A stretch of DNA of 64,000 bases, from the NCBI RefSeq assembly GCF_963966145.1, contig NC_091054.1, positions 18,662,001 to 18,726,000 of the forward strand, in the 5' to 3' direction. This document shows, piece by piece, positions 11,813 to 22,738 of this stretch. Each line of letters begins with the position of its first letter. Positions within the stretch are counted from its first letter, which is position 1. Origin of the DNA: Tenebrio molitor (taxonomy: Eukaryota; Arthropoda; Insecta; Coleoptera; Tenebrionidae). The notes below the pieces were generated by a model. That model was given only the letters and a program-made list of their open reading frames with translations. It searched no databases and was not told the origin of the DNA. The translations under genes were made by a program, and so were the position numbers.

Positions 11813-13013
11813 GAACTTATAATTTGCTTTAAGTTAATGTTTTTCACTTACAATATTATTTTTTCTGACTACGTTATCTTAAATCTAAATAAAGAAATTG
11901 GAATATTATAAAAAACGAAGGAAGCCATGCCTTTCGTGATTTTGAAGTATCGAGATGAAGTTTTCAGATCACACAAACCTATCTAAACCATCTAAAAATT
12001 TGAAAAATGATTTTGAAAATTTGCCTTTTACGTAAAAATTTGGTGCTGTCAAAAAAAAACTTTGTAAAAATTGTTATTAAGTGTTGAAATTTGTCGTGTC
12101 ACATTCTTCTTCTGAAGATCTCTTGAAAGCAAAAAATGGTAAAGGGGTGAAATTTACAAGATAAATAAAAAAAATGTCATGCAACTTATAGTGTCCATTT
12201 CTTAAGCTTGCTTTAATTTTAATTCACTATATTCAATTACGATCATCTGTCTTGTCACTAGTCTTTACATATTTTCTGCGCAATTGATACCTTCATTACT
12301 TTTTTATTCTAGTGCCAGAGGACATACGTGAAGGACACCAGTACCCTACACATTAAGTCATTTTAATTGCTTTTTAATTAAAGACATTGCATTGCAAGTC
12401 TAGATATCCGACGAATCGCCTAAAGACACTTTGAAAAAACTCTAATTTGCAACTTATTCGTTTCTTATCCCACTGGCTTTTGCTGCAAACGGTGAAGTTT
12501 GACACAGAATTATCATGTAACAGCTTTCAACAATGAAAAAAATATACAAAATACCTACCAGTACTTAATGTAATTGTAGCATGTGCAACACCCAACTGAC
12601 TTTGAACGACACTTTTATCTCCAATTATTTTGGTAAGTAGAATCATTTATTTATATTAAAATTAAATTAAATTAAAGTGCAAAGCATATAAAGGTGAGCT
12701 TTGTATTGAATAAAGCTCTCTACTTCTGAAAGGGAAGTTTTTTACTTAGGCAGCACTATGTTAAAAAGTAGCTAAATAGTTCTCTTAGCACTGCTCTAGC
12801 AATGGAAAAATTCTTAGAGTTCCAAAAATTTGATACGATTTTTCTTCAAATAATTTCTAACATTTGCACTAAAATAATTAATTTTTTTAGACTATGGAAA
12901 AACCTCTCGGAGAATAATTTTTTATTTATCATATTGCTAGTATTTTTACTTGAACAACATTTTTTCAGCGTTGGCTGATCTACCTTTTAAGTTGCTAATT
13001 TACTGTATTTCTA
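11813..13013. other. No gene seen
   Basis: AT-rich spacer between transposons. No open frame, repeat end or splice-bounded exon that I can support. Confidence 0.4.
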
Positions 13014-13076
13014 GTTGAAAATGGTATTCCTCAAGGATCTATTCTAGGGCCAATGTTGTTAGAATTATTTGACGGT
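13014..13076 (+). pseudogene. Reverse-transcriptase motif fragment (non-LTR type)
   Basis: In frame, the plus strand encodes ENGIPQGSILGPMLL, which matches the G(V/I)PQGS(I/V)LGP motif of reverse transcriptases from jockey/CR1-like non-LTR retrotransposons. Flanking sequence shows no further RT motif, so this is at most a very short relic. A chance match is unlikely for this motif but possible. Confidence 0.45.
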
Positions 13077-13280
13077 ATGTCAGTTTATAAATAAATAATT
13101 CAATGACATTTTTAAAAATTATTTGATAGGTACTGTCAAGTAGACAATTAATTGACAAATAATTGAAACCAAATTTACATTAGGAAAAATTTCATTTCCC
13201 GTTTTTTCTGAATTCAGCTGAATTCAGCAATGAAATGATAAAAAAAATTAAACTGTACATATAATTAATCTACACTCGAA

Positions 13281-13468
13281 AAAATCGAGTAAGCTATGAC
13301 TATCACGGTTTAGTTTGCAGCCCTAGTTTAAATATTGCTGTTGTCAAGGAAACGTACATATTTAAGTTTTCTGTTTTATAATGAACAAAAACTTGACTGT
13401 TGTCAAATCCGGCAGTATTTAATCTAGGGCTGCCAACCAACCATAATAGTCATGGCTTACTAGATTTT
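13281..13468. mobile_element. Hairpin MITE, 188 bp
   Basis: It starts AAAATCGAGTAAGCTATGAC and ends with an imperfect inverse (GTCATGGCTTACTAGATTTT). Matching arms continue for about 60 bp and include GCAGCCCTAG/CTAGGGCTGC and TTGTCAAG/CTTGAC. Non-coding. Confidence 0.8.
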
Positions 13469-14856
13469 ACGGAATTTATACAACAAGAAATTGTGAATAA
13501 GTGTAATTGTAAAATTTATGAAATTATAAAGTTAATATATTCAAAGCAGATAAGCTTATGCCAACCAATAACAATCTAGCCAAATTCTTGTTAAGTGATA
13601 ATATATTCTAACCTACACAAACAGTCATCATTATCTTAATACAATAGTAAACACAATAAATTTCGTAGGTGTTCCATCAAGAATCGTATGAATATAAACG
13701 TAAAATATTCCAAAAAAAAAAACAATGACATCCACGGGTGCAATTTCCACAGAGCAGCGAGTGAAAATTAGCTTTATGTGAGTTTTAATCGCAACGACGC
13801 AAAATTAGAAACATTCCAGTTGTGCCTGATAAAATCTTGCGCCTCGAATCGAAATAAATAAATCCGAATGTCTCCTGAATCGTTGGTGTTTTTCTTATTA
13901 ACCCACACACATCCCGGCGAACATTTCAACCTGTTGAATGCGAGCAATTTGTCCGAAAAAATCGCCAACGCCTCTTTACTGTTAGGTTAAAAACCCGCGG
14001 ACGCTTTTTCCAGCTCCGAAGATCCAATCAAGACCCAATCACTCCAACTGTCCGTTACGACACTTCCAAGACCAAAAAAAAAAAAAAAATCCGGGCGAGG
14101 GTTGTAAATCACAAATTTGCATATATTTTTGGCGACGTGACATCAGAGGGCTGCACGAAACTGGCAAAAATTCTGGTGCAGTTTGTCCTCGATTACGTCA
14201 CCGCGTCAATGAGATCTAATTCGTGTCCGTTGAATGAAGAAATTTCCGCAGAATTCAGTGAGTGAAGGTTTTTGATCGAAATTCGTAGGCGAGCCGAATA
14301 TGGAGATATGTCCTGATCCAGGCATCGGACGGTAGGTGGAGGTGGTGACGTCATAACTGGTAAACTTATGCACGTATGTAGGTACTTAAGTAACAATTAA
14401 AAGTGGCACTTGTTTCATGTGTGACTGTTTCGAAGGGGACCTTTCGAGATGTTGCGCTCGATAAATGAGCGCTTTTATGGGCTTTTGTCTAGAGGACGTT
14501 ATCGGTACAACTGTAATTAGTATTTATATCACACACTTGATTAGTCGGAATGCAACACTCCTTTATTTCTCTCGGATTGATGATGCAACGAGCGATCAAG
14601 AAATAAATTTACATCGTCTTAGGTCGATTTTGACACGCAATACATAACCTCAAAGTTAAAACGTTTGGTAGGTAATGTAAAAATGGAAGAAAAGTGTTGT
14701 CACCTTTCAGCTGATTGTTCAAGAAATAAAGGGAAAAGAGAAACTCTTGTCTTAAAAGTGTCGCTTCTTTTATTTTGAAATAGTTCTCTCAACATTCGCA
14801 AATTAATGATCAACATCAAGTCGCAATTAATAAATTTGATCTCCCAGGGTCCAATT
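13469..14856. other. Spacer with a GC-richer patch and a CRE palindrome
   Basis: About 13980-14460 is richer in GC than its surroundings and contains TGACGTCA near 14345, the consensus CREB/ATF palindrome, and a poly-A run near 14074. No coding exon is recognised. It may be regulatory, but this is composition plus one motif. Confidence 0.2.
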
Positions 14857-15057
14857 TCATGTTGAGTTACCACCGTCGCAAATTCTCGTTGCTATGACGA
14901 CGGCGCCAATGACTTGCGACCCAACTTGAAATCTCACAGAGAGCAACGGTATTGTCTCGATAAAAATGGTAAAGACTAGCTCTGGATTGAGCTTTTGTAA
15001 GTAAAAACTCACAAAGATGGTCGATGCAAAGTAAAGAAGCTCGCAATGGTACGTCAT
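14857..15057 (-). pseudogene. Gustatory receptor fragment (TM4-TM5 region)
   Basis: The minus frame starts MTYHCELLYFASTIFVSFYL. It aligns with the fourth membrane region of the neighbouring receptors (for example VTYYFELFYIVLATSVSTYL in the gene at 22739-23918) and continues with a second hydrophobic run. No exon upstream or downstream of it is recognisable, so it is a partial relic. Its first bases recur at 18119-18151, just 3' of the second receptor gene. The relic therefore marks the border of the tandem duplication unit. Confidence 0.7.
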
Positions 15058-15308
15058 TTTTAAGTTGAAATGTACACTTTGTGAATTGACAATATAAATC
15101 TTTCAGATTTTGTTTTTTTTTTTTGCTTTATCAGATATTCATCAGTAGATAGTAGATCGAAGAAATCGAAAGTACAGTCAAATTGGTGAAAAATAAATAA
15201 ATAATTAGTGCCAGTTCTTCTACAAATGATAACATTACTTGAAGTGTGATGCACATATTGTCTCTATTCAAACTACTAGATGCTCCAACCGTCATATTTT
15301 CACTTCTT

Positions 15309-16475
15309 TTATTCACTGTTTCGGACAAACTTATTGTTATAAATAATTTTTGAGTGGCTGAGCTGATTGTACATTAAAATTAGATCAATAAAAGAACCAA
15401 ACATCTGAAGAAAGTCGGATTATTTGTGAACAATTTTGTCTAAATACCCACTTTGTAAAGAAGTGCTACGTCCAAGCTAAACCAGCCATTAGCAGTGAAA
15501 TTTGTTTCACTTGACCCCAACAACCTGATCCCCATATTGTAGAACTGAAAAAGAACTGAAGTAAATATTTTTAAAAAACCAAAACCAACTCACCGTCTGT
15601 TCGTTTCTTACGACCATGGCATTAACCAAATCGAGTCGGAACAACTTTGCTTCAATTTTGAAATCTTCACACCACCAACATAGAGAAATCATCGGCACCA
15701 AGAATCTCATCAACCACAAAAATTCAAAGAAAAGCATTGACCAAATGGAGGTGGTTTTAATATCAAGATAGATATAGAAGAAGTTGTAGATTAACCAGAT
15801 GTAGTTTTTACCGCAGGTTGTTAAATTCTGGATGCCAAAAATTTCGTTCGTTAAACGAGCTAATTCCTCTAGCTCTTGGTAAGATTTGAAAATTGCCTCG
15901 ACATCGTTCTGGACCAGTTCTTGTCTTAACAGTTGTAAATTGCTTGTCAAGATTAAGACAAAGTTGGTAAATACAATGGTGGAAAGCAACACCACCAGTT
16001 CGGTGAGAATGTAAAAGGTAAATTCTGAAAGCGAGTCTTGGGTTCGAGCTTGCAGGTAAATGCTCACTAAGAGGGTCAACACTATGTAAAAGAACTCGAA
16101 ATAGTATTTTACTCTTAAGTCGAGTGGAGCACTTTTGCCATCGTGCAACATGAGTCTTTCGCAGATCTTCCTAAATTTTTTGCGATAGTAGAAACTCATG
16201 ATTTGGCAGTAGATGGAATTAAGGCCGAATGCTATCATGCCCGCGAAATACAGATAGTCGATGAGTTCCAGTCCTTCGTTGAGTAGTGGGATTTTTTGGA
16301 ATGGAAGCGTGAAAGTAATGTACATGCTGGAAATGATGGTGATAGAATAGAGTAGAATTTTTACGCAATACATTTTCGTAGGAGAATTGAGTTTGGTTCT
16401 GTTATTTTTTGATTTTTTTATTTTTATAGGGAACACGCAAAGAATGTTGGCTGCAGTGTTGATCACAGCCAACAT
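15309..16475 (-). CDS. Gustatory receptor, tandem copy 1 (intact)
   Basis: Insect seven-transmembrane gustatory receptor, expected to act as a ligand-gated cation channel in the membrane of chemosensory neurons; the ligand is unknown. The three minus-strand exons are 16475-15594, 15544-15452 and 15404-15309, joined by introns of 49 and 47 bp, all phase 0. The product is 356 residues, within the usual 350-400. Hydrophobic runs lie near residues 40-60, 70-100, 125-145 and 150-180, with more before the first splice. Exon 2 carries the family's pre-TM7 pattern (GSSETNFTANGWFSLDVALL). Exon 3 has FGSFIDLILMYNQ where the Gr TYxxxxxQF signature usually sits, so that motif is degenerate. The start was chosen because an in-frame stop lies just upstream. 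Confidence 0.9.
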
Positions 16476-16758
16476 TTTTCAAGACTGGGTTGCTATGTTA
16501 GAAAAGTCCATACTTATTTTATCTTTTCCGATATCAGACAAGAACAATAATTACTTCCTCATTAATAATTCTGCAGCATTTATTCTTTGTAAACATTTTG
16601 TGGCCACTCTGAATACTACGTCTTCAAATAATTGCTGCCTTCGAAATTCAAATATTTTACAGAAACCAATAGTTCTTCAGAGAACAGTACGTCTGCTGCA
16701 GGAACAGTAGATTATATCATTAAGAGTAGAAGTGAGTCTTTTTGTGCTAACCTTTTAT

Positions 16759-17290
16759 CTATTTCTTCTGGCTCTTCCGTTCGATGATGCTCACAGCTGT
16801 TGTTAAAATCTTGTCTTTGGTCCCGTCTTTTATTGTAAAAATCTTGTTAGTTGTTTCCAATTTATTATTAACTGACTCGGCAACATAACTTTCAGCAATG
16901 CCAGAGCTTTTCCAACCTCCGTGTCTTTTGAGGCCTAAGAAACCCACTCCAGAATTCGCTAGCAATGTGGCAGACGAACGTTGAAACCAGTGCCCTGTAT
17001 ATAAATTTGCTTCCGCTAAGTTCAAAAACTAGGCTACCTTTGACGGAATTTTCATCAATGTATATTTGCCAACCCGTCGGTTCACACATCTACCAGACTC
17101 ATAACGAAGAAGGAACCGAGGATTGTTGGTTATCTTTTTTCGAATTTCAAAATATTTCTTGAATTGGTCCAAGTAATTAATGCTTTGTTCAGGATTATCC
17201 ACAATCCACAATTGTGAACATATGTTGAGTGCCAGTTTTTGTCTTCGGAATTTTAACAACAGTAAATGTGAGGTCACTGCATTTTACAAA
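16759..17290 (-). pseudogene. Relic Crypton-type tyrosine recombinase
   Basis: The minus strand encodes the C-terminal half of a tyrosine recombinase of the Crypton transposon family. Visible are NLYTGHWFQRSSATLLANSG (the His-x-x-Arg box), then LKRHGGWKSSGIAESYVAES with the second His and the Tyr region. Upstream, in other frames, are RFLLRYESGRC and a TFTVVKIPKTKTGTQHMFTI-like segment. Frameshifts separate the parts, and Q replaces the usual R in GHxFRRS. The relic lies between the first and second receptor genes and has no counterpart beside the other two. Confidence 0.8.
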
Positions 17291-17599
17291 ACTCATCAGT
17301 CCTGCAGGCACCTGCGATACCCACAACTATTACAGTCTAAAAAGATCAAGAAACTGCAACGTCACCTTCATGAGTGAGTAAATTTCATTCATTTTATCTT
17401 TGAAGAACTTCACAATATTTTTCCTATTGTGGTTTTTTTGATATTTTTGGAACATAACCTTGATTTTTCCTCTTTAAGTAACCAATTAGTTTTGCATATT
17501 TAGAGATATCCACATCTTCTTTATAAAGAATAGTTGTTTTCAGCATTGAGTATTCGCACCATAAACTGGCTGGTGACTTCAGTTTTCAGACCGTTCAGC

Positions 17600-17627
17600 T
17601 ATATAAGCCAGCATCACATTTTCAGTT
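17600..17627 (+). promoter_or_regulatory. TATA plus TCAGT initiator core promoter
   Basis: TATATAAG at 17600 is followed 22-24 bases later by TTCAGTT at 17621-17627, the classic arthropod TATA/Inr spacing. Downstream, on the plus strand, only a short unrecognised frame (17632-17820) is open. It may drive a lost or non-coding transcript, or belong to a retroelement remnant. Confidence 0.35.
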
Positions 17628-17820
17628 ATAATTGTTACATTCTTCGCACGTAACCACTTTTGAAAGACGTCAAAAGTATATTTATACCTTTTCCTGGATT
17701 TTGATGGCAATAAATCCAAACACGCAATATTTGGTCCTTCATATACTTCAATATTTTAAGGTTTTAAATGAGAAAAAGTTCTTGCAAATCAGTCGCACAA
17801 GTTTTGTTTTTTTCATGTAA

Positions 17821-18118
17821 TGTTTATTATGTTTACATAGCAACTCCCATAAGCAATTTAAAAATTAAACGTCGATACGTCTCTAATTTGTATGTTAATT
17901 TAAAATCAGATAATCATGTGAAATGAGGTTAATTAATCGGTATCGGTAGCGTAAAAAACTTAATAAGCGACACGAAATGTAAGGACTAAAAATCATTCTC
18001 GAAAGAATAACAAACCTCGGTTACACCTCGGCCAGTACAATTCTACCTCGAATGTTATGACGTCCTTACAGTCCTTGTAGCTTAAATAACTATTAAATGA
18101 TAAATAGGTTAGTGTAAA
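17821..18118. other. Upstream end of Gr unit 1
   Basis: Spacer without coding signal. The string AAATGATAAATAGGTT near 18094-18110 recurs near 20724-20740 upstream of the second receptor, and in variant form near 24340 upstream of the third. It therefore probably marks the far 5' edge of the duplicated receptor unit. Confidence 0.5.
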
Positions 18119-18369
18119 GTAAAGTAAAGAAGCTCGCAATGGTACGTCATTTTTAAATCATGGTCTACACTTTGTGAATTGTACAATATAAGTCTTTCAG
18201 GTTTTGCATTTTTTTTTGCTATACATATATCAGAAATTCATCGGTTGACAGCAGATCGAAGAAATCGAAAGTACAGTAAAATTGGTGAAAAATAAATGGT
18301 TACACCACTTGAAGTGTGATTTTGTAAGTGATGCACATGTTGATAATATTGTCCATATCCAAACTACTA

Positions 18370-18568
18370 CTACGCAGTTGGCGTTGAAAACCCACATAAA
18401 TTTTGGATGTGCCGCCAGCCTCGCAACGTTAGACAAACTAGTAGACAGATTTCCACTACCGCCGGTAGCTCCATCTACCGGTGACACTAGTCTCACTCAT
18501 GTTATGAGGCTTGCGGCACATTCAACTAAACGTCTACTGCGATGGGACAATCATTTATTATGACCCTG
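18370..18568. mobile_element. 199-bp TIR element with an empty-site counterpart
   Basis: It interrupts sequence 3' of the second receptor gene. The corresponding place 3' of the first gene reads AAACTACTAGATGCTCCAAC without interruption, whereas here TA is duplicated (18368-18369 and 18569-18570) around the insert. The right end is the inverse of CAGGGTCATAATAAATGATT; inner arms share a GTGCCGC...GCCTC block. A related end occurs near 26500-26572. The insertion is younger than the gene duplication. Confidence 0.85.
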
Positions 18569-18601
18569 TAGATGCTCCAACAGTCAAAATAATTTGAATA
18601 T

Positions 18602-19723
18602 TTATTCACTGTTTTGGACAAACTTATTGTTATAACTAATTTTTGAGTGGCTGAGCTGATTGTACATTAAAATTATGCCAATAGAAGAACCAAACATCTG
18701 AAAAAAGTCTAAATACCCACTTTGTAAAGAAGTGCTACGTCCAAGCTGAACCAGCCATTAGCAATGAAATTTGTTCCACTTGACCCCAACAACCTGATCC
18801 TCATATTGTAGAACTGAAACGGAATTGAATGAAATTATAAAAAAACCAAAACCATGTTCGTCTCTTACAACCATGGCATTAACCAAATCGAGTCGAAACA
18901 ATTTTGCTTCAATTTCGAAATCTTGACACCACCAACATCGGGAAATCATCGGCACCAAGTGTCTCATCAACCACAAAAATTCAAAGAAAAGCATTAACCA
19001 AATGGGGGTGGTTTTGTTTTCGAGATACAAATAGAAGAAGTTGTAAATCAACCAGATGTAGTTTTTTGCACAGATTGTTAAATTCTGGATGCCAAAAATG
19101 TCGTTCGTTAAACGAACCAATTCATCTAGCTCTTGGTAAGATTTGAAAATTGCCTCGACATCGTTCTGGACCAGTTCTCGTCTTAACAGTCTTAAATTGC
19201 TTGTCAAGATTAAAACAAAGTTGACAAATACAGTGGTGGAAAGCAACACCACCAGTTCGGATAGTATGTAAAAGATTTTTTCTGAAAGCGAGTCTTGGGC
19301 CCAAACTTGCAGGTAAATGCTGACCAAGACGGTCAACACTATGTAAAAGAACTCGAAATAGTATATTAATCTTAAATCGAGTGGAGCACTTTTGACATCG
19401 TGCAACATGAGCCTTTCACAGATCTTTCTAAATTTTTTGCGATAGTAGAAACTCATGATTTGGCAGCAGATGGAATTATGGGTGAGTGCTGTCAAGCCTG
19501 CGAAATACAGACAGTCGATGAGTTCCAGTTCTTCATAGAGTAGTGAGATTCTTTGGAATGGAAGCTTAAAACTAATATACATGTTGGAAATGATAATGAT
19601 AGAATAGATTAGGATATTTACGTAATATTTTTTCGTAGGAGGATGGAGTTTGGTTTTCGATTTTTTTATTTTTATAGGGAACACGCAAATAATGTTGGCT
19701 ACAGTGTTGATCACAGCCAACAT
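18602..19723 (-). CDS. Gustatory receptor, tandem copy 2 (first splice donor lost)
   Basis: Close paralogue of the gene at 15309-16475, with most residues identical. Exons 2 and 3 are 18813-18721 and 18697-18602. At the end of exon 1 a small deletion has removed the ACG|GTGAGT donor used by copy 1; without splicing the frame reads on to a stop near 18758. A GTAAGA sequence just upstream (GT at 18867-18868) could act as a cryptic donor. Exon 1 would then be 19723-18869, phase 0, in frame with exon 2, giving 347 residues that lack only about nine ahead of TM7. Copy 1 carries the same GTAAGA as ordinary coding sequence. The gene may thus be functional through the cryptic site or be a recent pseudogene. 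The C-terminal motif (FGSSIGIILMYNQ) is as degenerate as in copy 1. Confidence 0.8.
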
Positions 19724-20029
19724 TTTTCAAGACTGGGTTGCCATGTTAGAAAAGTCCATAAACTAATTTTATCTTTCCCGATATCAGTCAGGAACAATTA
19801 CTTCCTCATTAATGATTCTGCAGCATTTATTCTTCGTAAACACTTTGTCGCCACTCTGAATATTAAGTTTTTAAATAACTCCTGCCTTCAAACTTCAAAT
19901 ATTCTACAAAAAACACTAGTTCTTCAGAGAACAGTGAGTCTACGGCAGGAAACTCTTCTTTGTAGTTCGCTTGGGTGCTCAAAACAATTTAAAAACATGT
20001 TTGAAAGGTCGTTTCAAAAGCTTCACTAG

Positions 20030-20518
20030 CTCAAGAAGATTTTAAAATTGATAATAATTTGTAGAAAAATTTCCTAAAATTCTTGTAACGTGTAACAAAC
20101 GTTAAAAAATTGAATTTAGAAATAATTAATGTCTATTAGATTTGCAACGTAGAGAACACAAGACGTGAGGTGACATGACTACACACCGAAGAACCAGAAA
20201 CAATCGAGGCGAGCTGACTACACCGCAATATTCTTATGCAAATTTATTTTTACTACGCAGCTCTCTGGTGTGATATTGTGATGAAACGAAGTACAGAACG
20301 CAACAAGGAATTTTCTGTTTCTAACAAAATTCGTTTGAAGAAAATCAATTCGTCAGTTTTTGAGTTACGTGAATTCAAGCAGAGAAACAAACGGACAAAA
20401 ATTCTAAAATTTGCTAAAATGTCTTCCGTAACGCTAAAGTAACCAAAAAATTTGTTTAAATATTGAAATAACAGACAGACACTCAATTTTTATTTATATT
20501 TATGGAGTTCAGCGCCTT
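20030..20518. other. No feature seen upstream of Gr copy 2
   Basis: Spacer between the duplicated receptor upstream sequence, which tracks copy 1 to about 19960, and the conserved block at 20519-20758. A 68-codon plus-strand frame at 20236 has no recognisable content. Confidence 0.3.
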
Positions 20519-20758
20519 GTTAATTCATGAGAATAATTAACATAAAATGTAATATGTTAACGTTATAGTGATGATTCTGGTTCATGCGTTTGAATTAAGA
20601 TGCATTACAAACTCGTCAATGGGTTGATTCGTAATTAACTTTATGTTAATTATGCTAATTATCCTTCAAGCTAATGTCTGGTCAAGAATGAAGGTTTCAG
20701 CAAATTCAAAAAACATATTTTAAATGATAAATAGGTTGAGGTTAACAGTGTTAATATC
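20519..20758. promoter_or_regulatory. Upstream block shared by Gr copies 2 and 3
   Basis: This segment, about 800-1,035 bp upstream of the copy 2 start codon, aligns with 24163-24385, about 245-470 bp upstream of copy 3. Shared strings include ATTAACATAAAAT, an inverted TTTATGTTAATTAT and AAGAATGA. The two ATTAACATAAA-type strings face each other, so the block can fold. It may be a conserved control region or an element carried along in the duplication. Confidence 0.5.
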
Positions 20759-21906
20759 TTGAAACTGGAAAAATTGGCAAAATCATTTGTGAAAAATTTT
20801 AAAAAAGATCTTAGTCAAAGAAATATATGCTACAAAACAGTCAAATTTTGAATATATCATCAAATAGTAAAAAAAAATTGTTAGTATGAATTACGAAATA
20901 ATATTAGTAGTCCAATCAATATGGAGTTTTACCTTGCAAAAGGTACAGAAAAGTTTATACTTGGCAGGTAAGATACGCCAAATGATCCTGATGATGATGA
21001 TGATGATGACCCCGAGGAACAAGAGGAAAATTCTCAAGAGGAATTCCCGAATTCATAAACTGATCGATCCAGATCATTTGGATCCGTCAACGTTACAAAG
21101 AGATCAAAAAGAGTAAAACAGTAAACTTCTACTGCATCGTGGACTATGCCCACCGGGGACACTACGTAAAAAAAAACGCACCCTATTGCTCTACCTCTGT
21201 GGTGGTGTGGAAAAGAATAAAAAGTACAAAAATAAAAGAAATTCTCGATTTCTACACACTGTAACTACGAAACTATTGATCTGACAAAAAAACATGAAGA
21301 ACAAAAAATGTAGAGAATTGTACGCTCTACATTTTCTATAATAACTTAGATAGACATATCTCGCACGGATAATGAAATAATCGCAGAAGTGTGATTTTCC
21401 ACCCCTACTCTCTAGTATGGCGGGGCGAGCGGCAACCCCCCAAGGTCGCAAACTCGGCAATATTAATAATATGCCTAATAGAAAATACCTGCTAAGTATA
21501 AACTTTTCTGTACCTTTTGGAAGGTGGAGCCATTTTTATGTCTCTATTGACTGGACTATAGTATGTGGCGGAGAAGGTGTTGTTCCAACTAAGATTTAAC
21601 TATTCAATATTGAACTGTAATTTAATTTGGCACAAAAAAAATGTCTGAAATATTTTTTTTTGAAACAAAAGTTATTACGTCATTGCAAGAACGATTTCAG
21701 TAATAAATAATATAAGTTTTAACAAATATTACTATTTTTCGATAAAAATTCTCTAAAAGATATTTGTATATTCTCTATATTCAGGAAAGAAAAAATTTTA
21801 ATTGAAAGCGAAAAAAAATCACTTTAGAAAAGAATTCGAGAATCAATACTAAAATGAAAGTAGAAAGAATTCAACAACTGTAAAAACATATTTAATAATA
21901 AATAGT
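20759..21906. other. Spacer, no gene supported
   Basis: Contains a GATGAT microsatellite at about 20990-21008 and short open frames on both strands without recognisable domains. Nothing else is supported. Confidence 0.3.
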
Positions 21907-22290
21907 TATTTACAGTAAGAGTGAGTAAGGTAAAGCTTTCGTCCACGCAAATTGCGTGTTCGTTGACGAAGCGGAGCTGAGTGGACGATTCAATTCAAGT
22001 GAACGAAAGCGGCCTTACTCTTGAGTGCTGTATTTGGTTTTGTTCGATACCTCCTTAGAAAGTCAGTCTGTATTCAAAATTTTAAATAAAAGAATCACAT
22101 TTTTGGACGGATTTGTTGCTAGAAAAAATATTAAATACAAAATAAACAAAGTTCTGCAACGTCAATAAAGTGGTTGTGTGCACATTGTGGAAATGGATGA
22201 TACGTTCCTGATAATGTCTTGGAAAAGGTAAGTTAACGAAAGAGAAACGTCCGCCTACTGGTAACTATGGATCCAAATTCACTTTCTAGG
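21907..22290. repeat. Dispersed repeat family 1, copy b
   Basis: Partner of 2969-3340. Here it has an extra stretch near 21970-22000 (GCGGAGCTGAGTGGACG) that copy a lacks, and it continues past the shared AACGTCAATAAAGTGGTTGT block to about 22290. Not coding. Confidence 0.7.
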
Positions 22291-22738
22291 GAGATTAAAA
22301 GTTAAAAAATATAACAGTAATGAATGATAAATAAATCCAGCCTCGATGCTGTGTTCTATTTTTATCTAAATAATAACCATCAAGGAATCATTACCAACTT
22401 AGGCTATCCATTTCTGTACAAAAAACCAACACTTTGGACTTGGATTAAAAATAAAACAAAAGATTCAAAAAGAAAACATTATATTTTTCAGTTTAAATAT
22501 TCTTCACAATGCGAGCCACTATCAATGAGTCAACAAAATTATTTTTACAAAATAACTTAAAGAGAGAGACAAATTAAATAACTGATCCAATTAGAATAAA
22601 ATATTTTTATTCGATATCAAATAATTTACACTTGACCACTTCATTTATTATTAAGACAAAAATTGTTAGTTCACTGCACTGCAAATATTGTTGCTTCCAT
22701 TCGTCATTGATTTATGATTTCATTTAAAAATAATTCTT
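22291..22738. other. Spacer downstream of Gr copy 3
   Basis: AT-rich. A 78-codon plus-strand frame at 22324 shows no known domain. No terminal repeats seen. Confidence 0.3.

Noticed and set aside
16387..16710. 107-codon plus-strand ORF opposite Gr copy 1
   Set aside because: Antisense of receptor coding sequence and its duplicated upstream flank; the equivalent frame at copy 2 differs in length and content.
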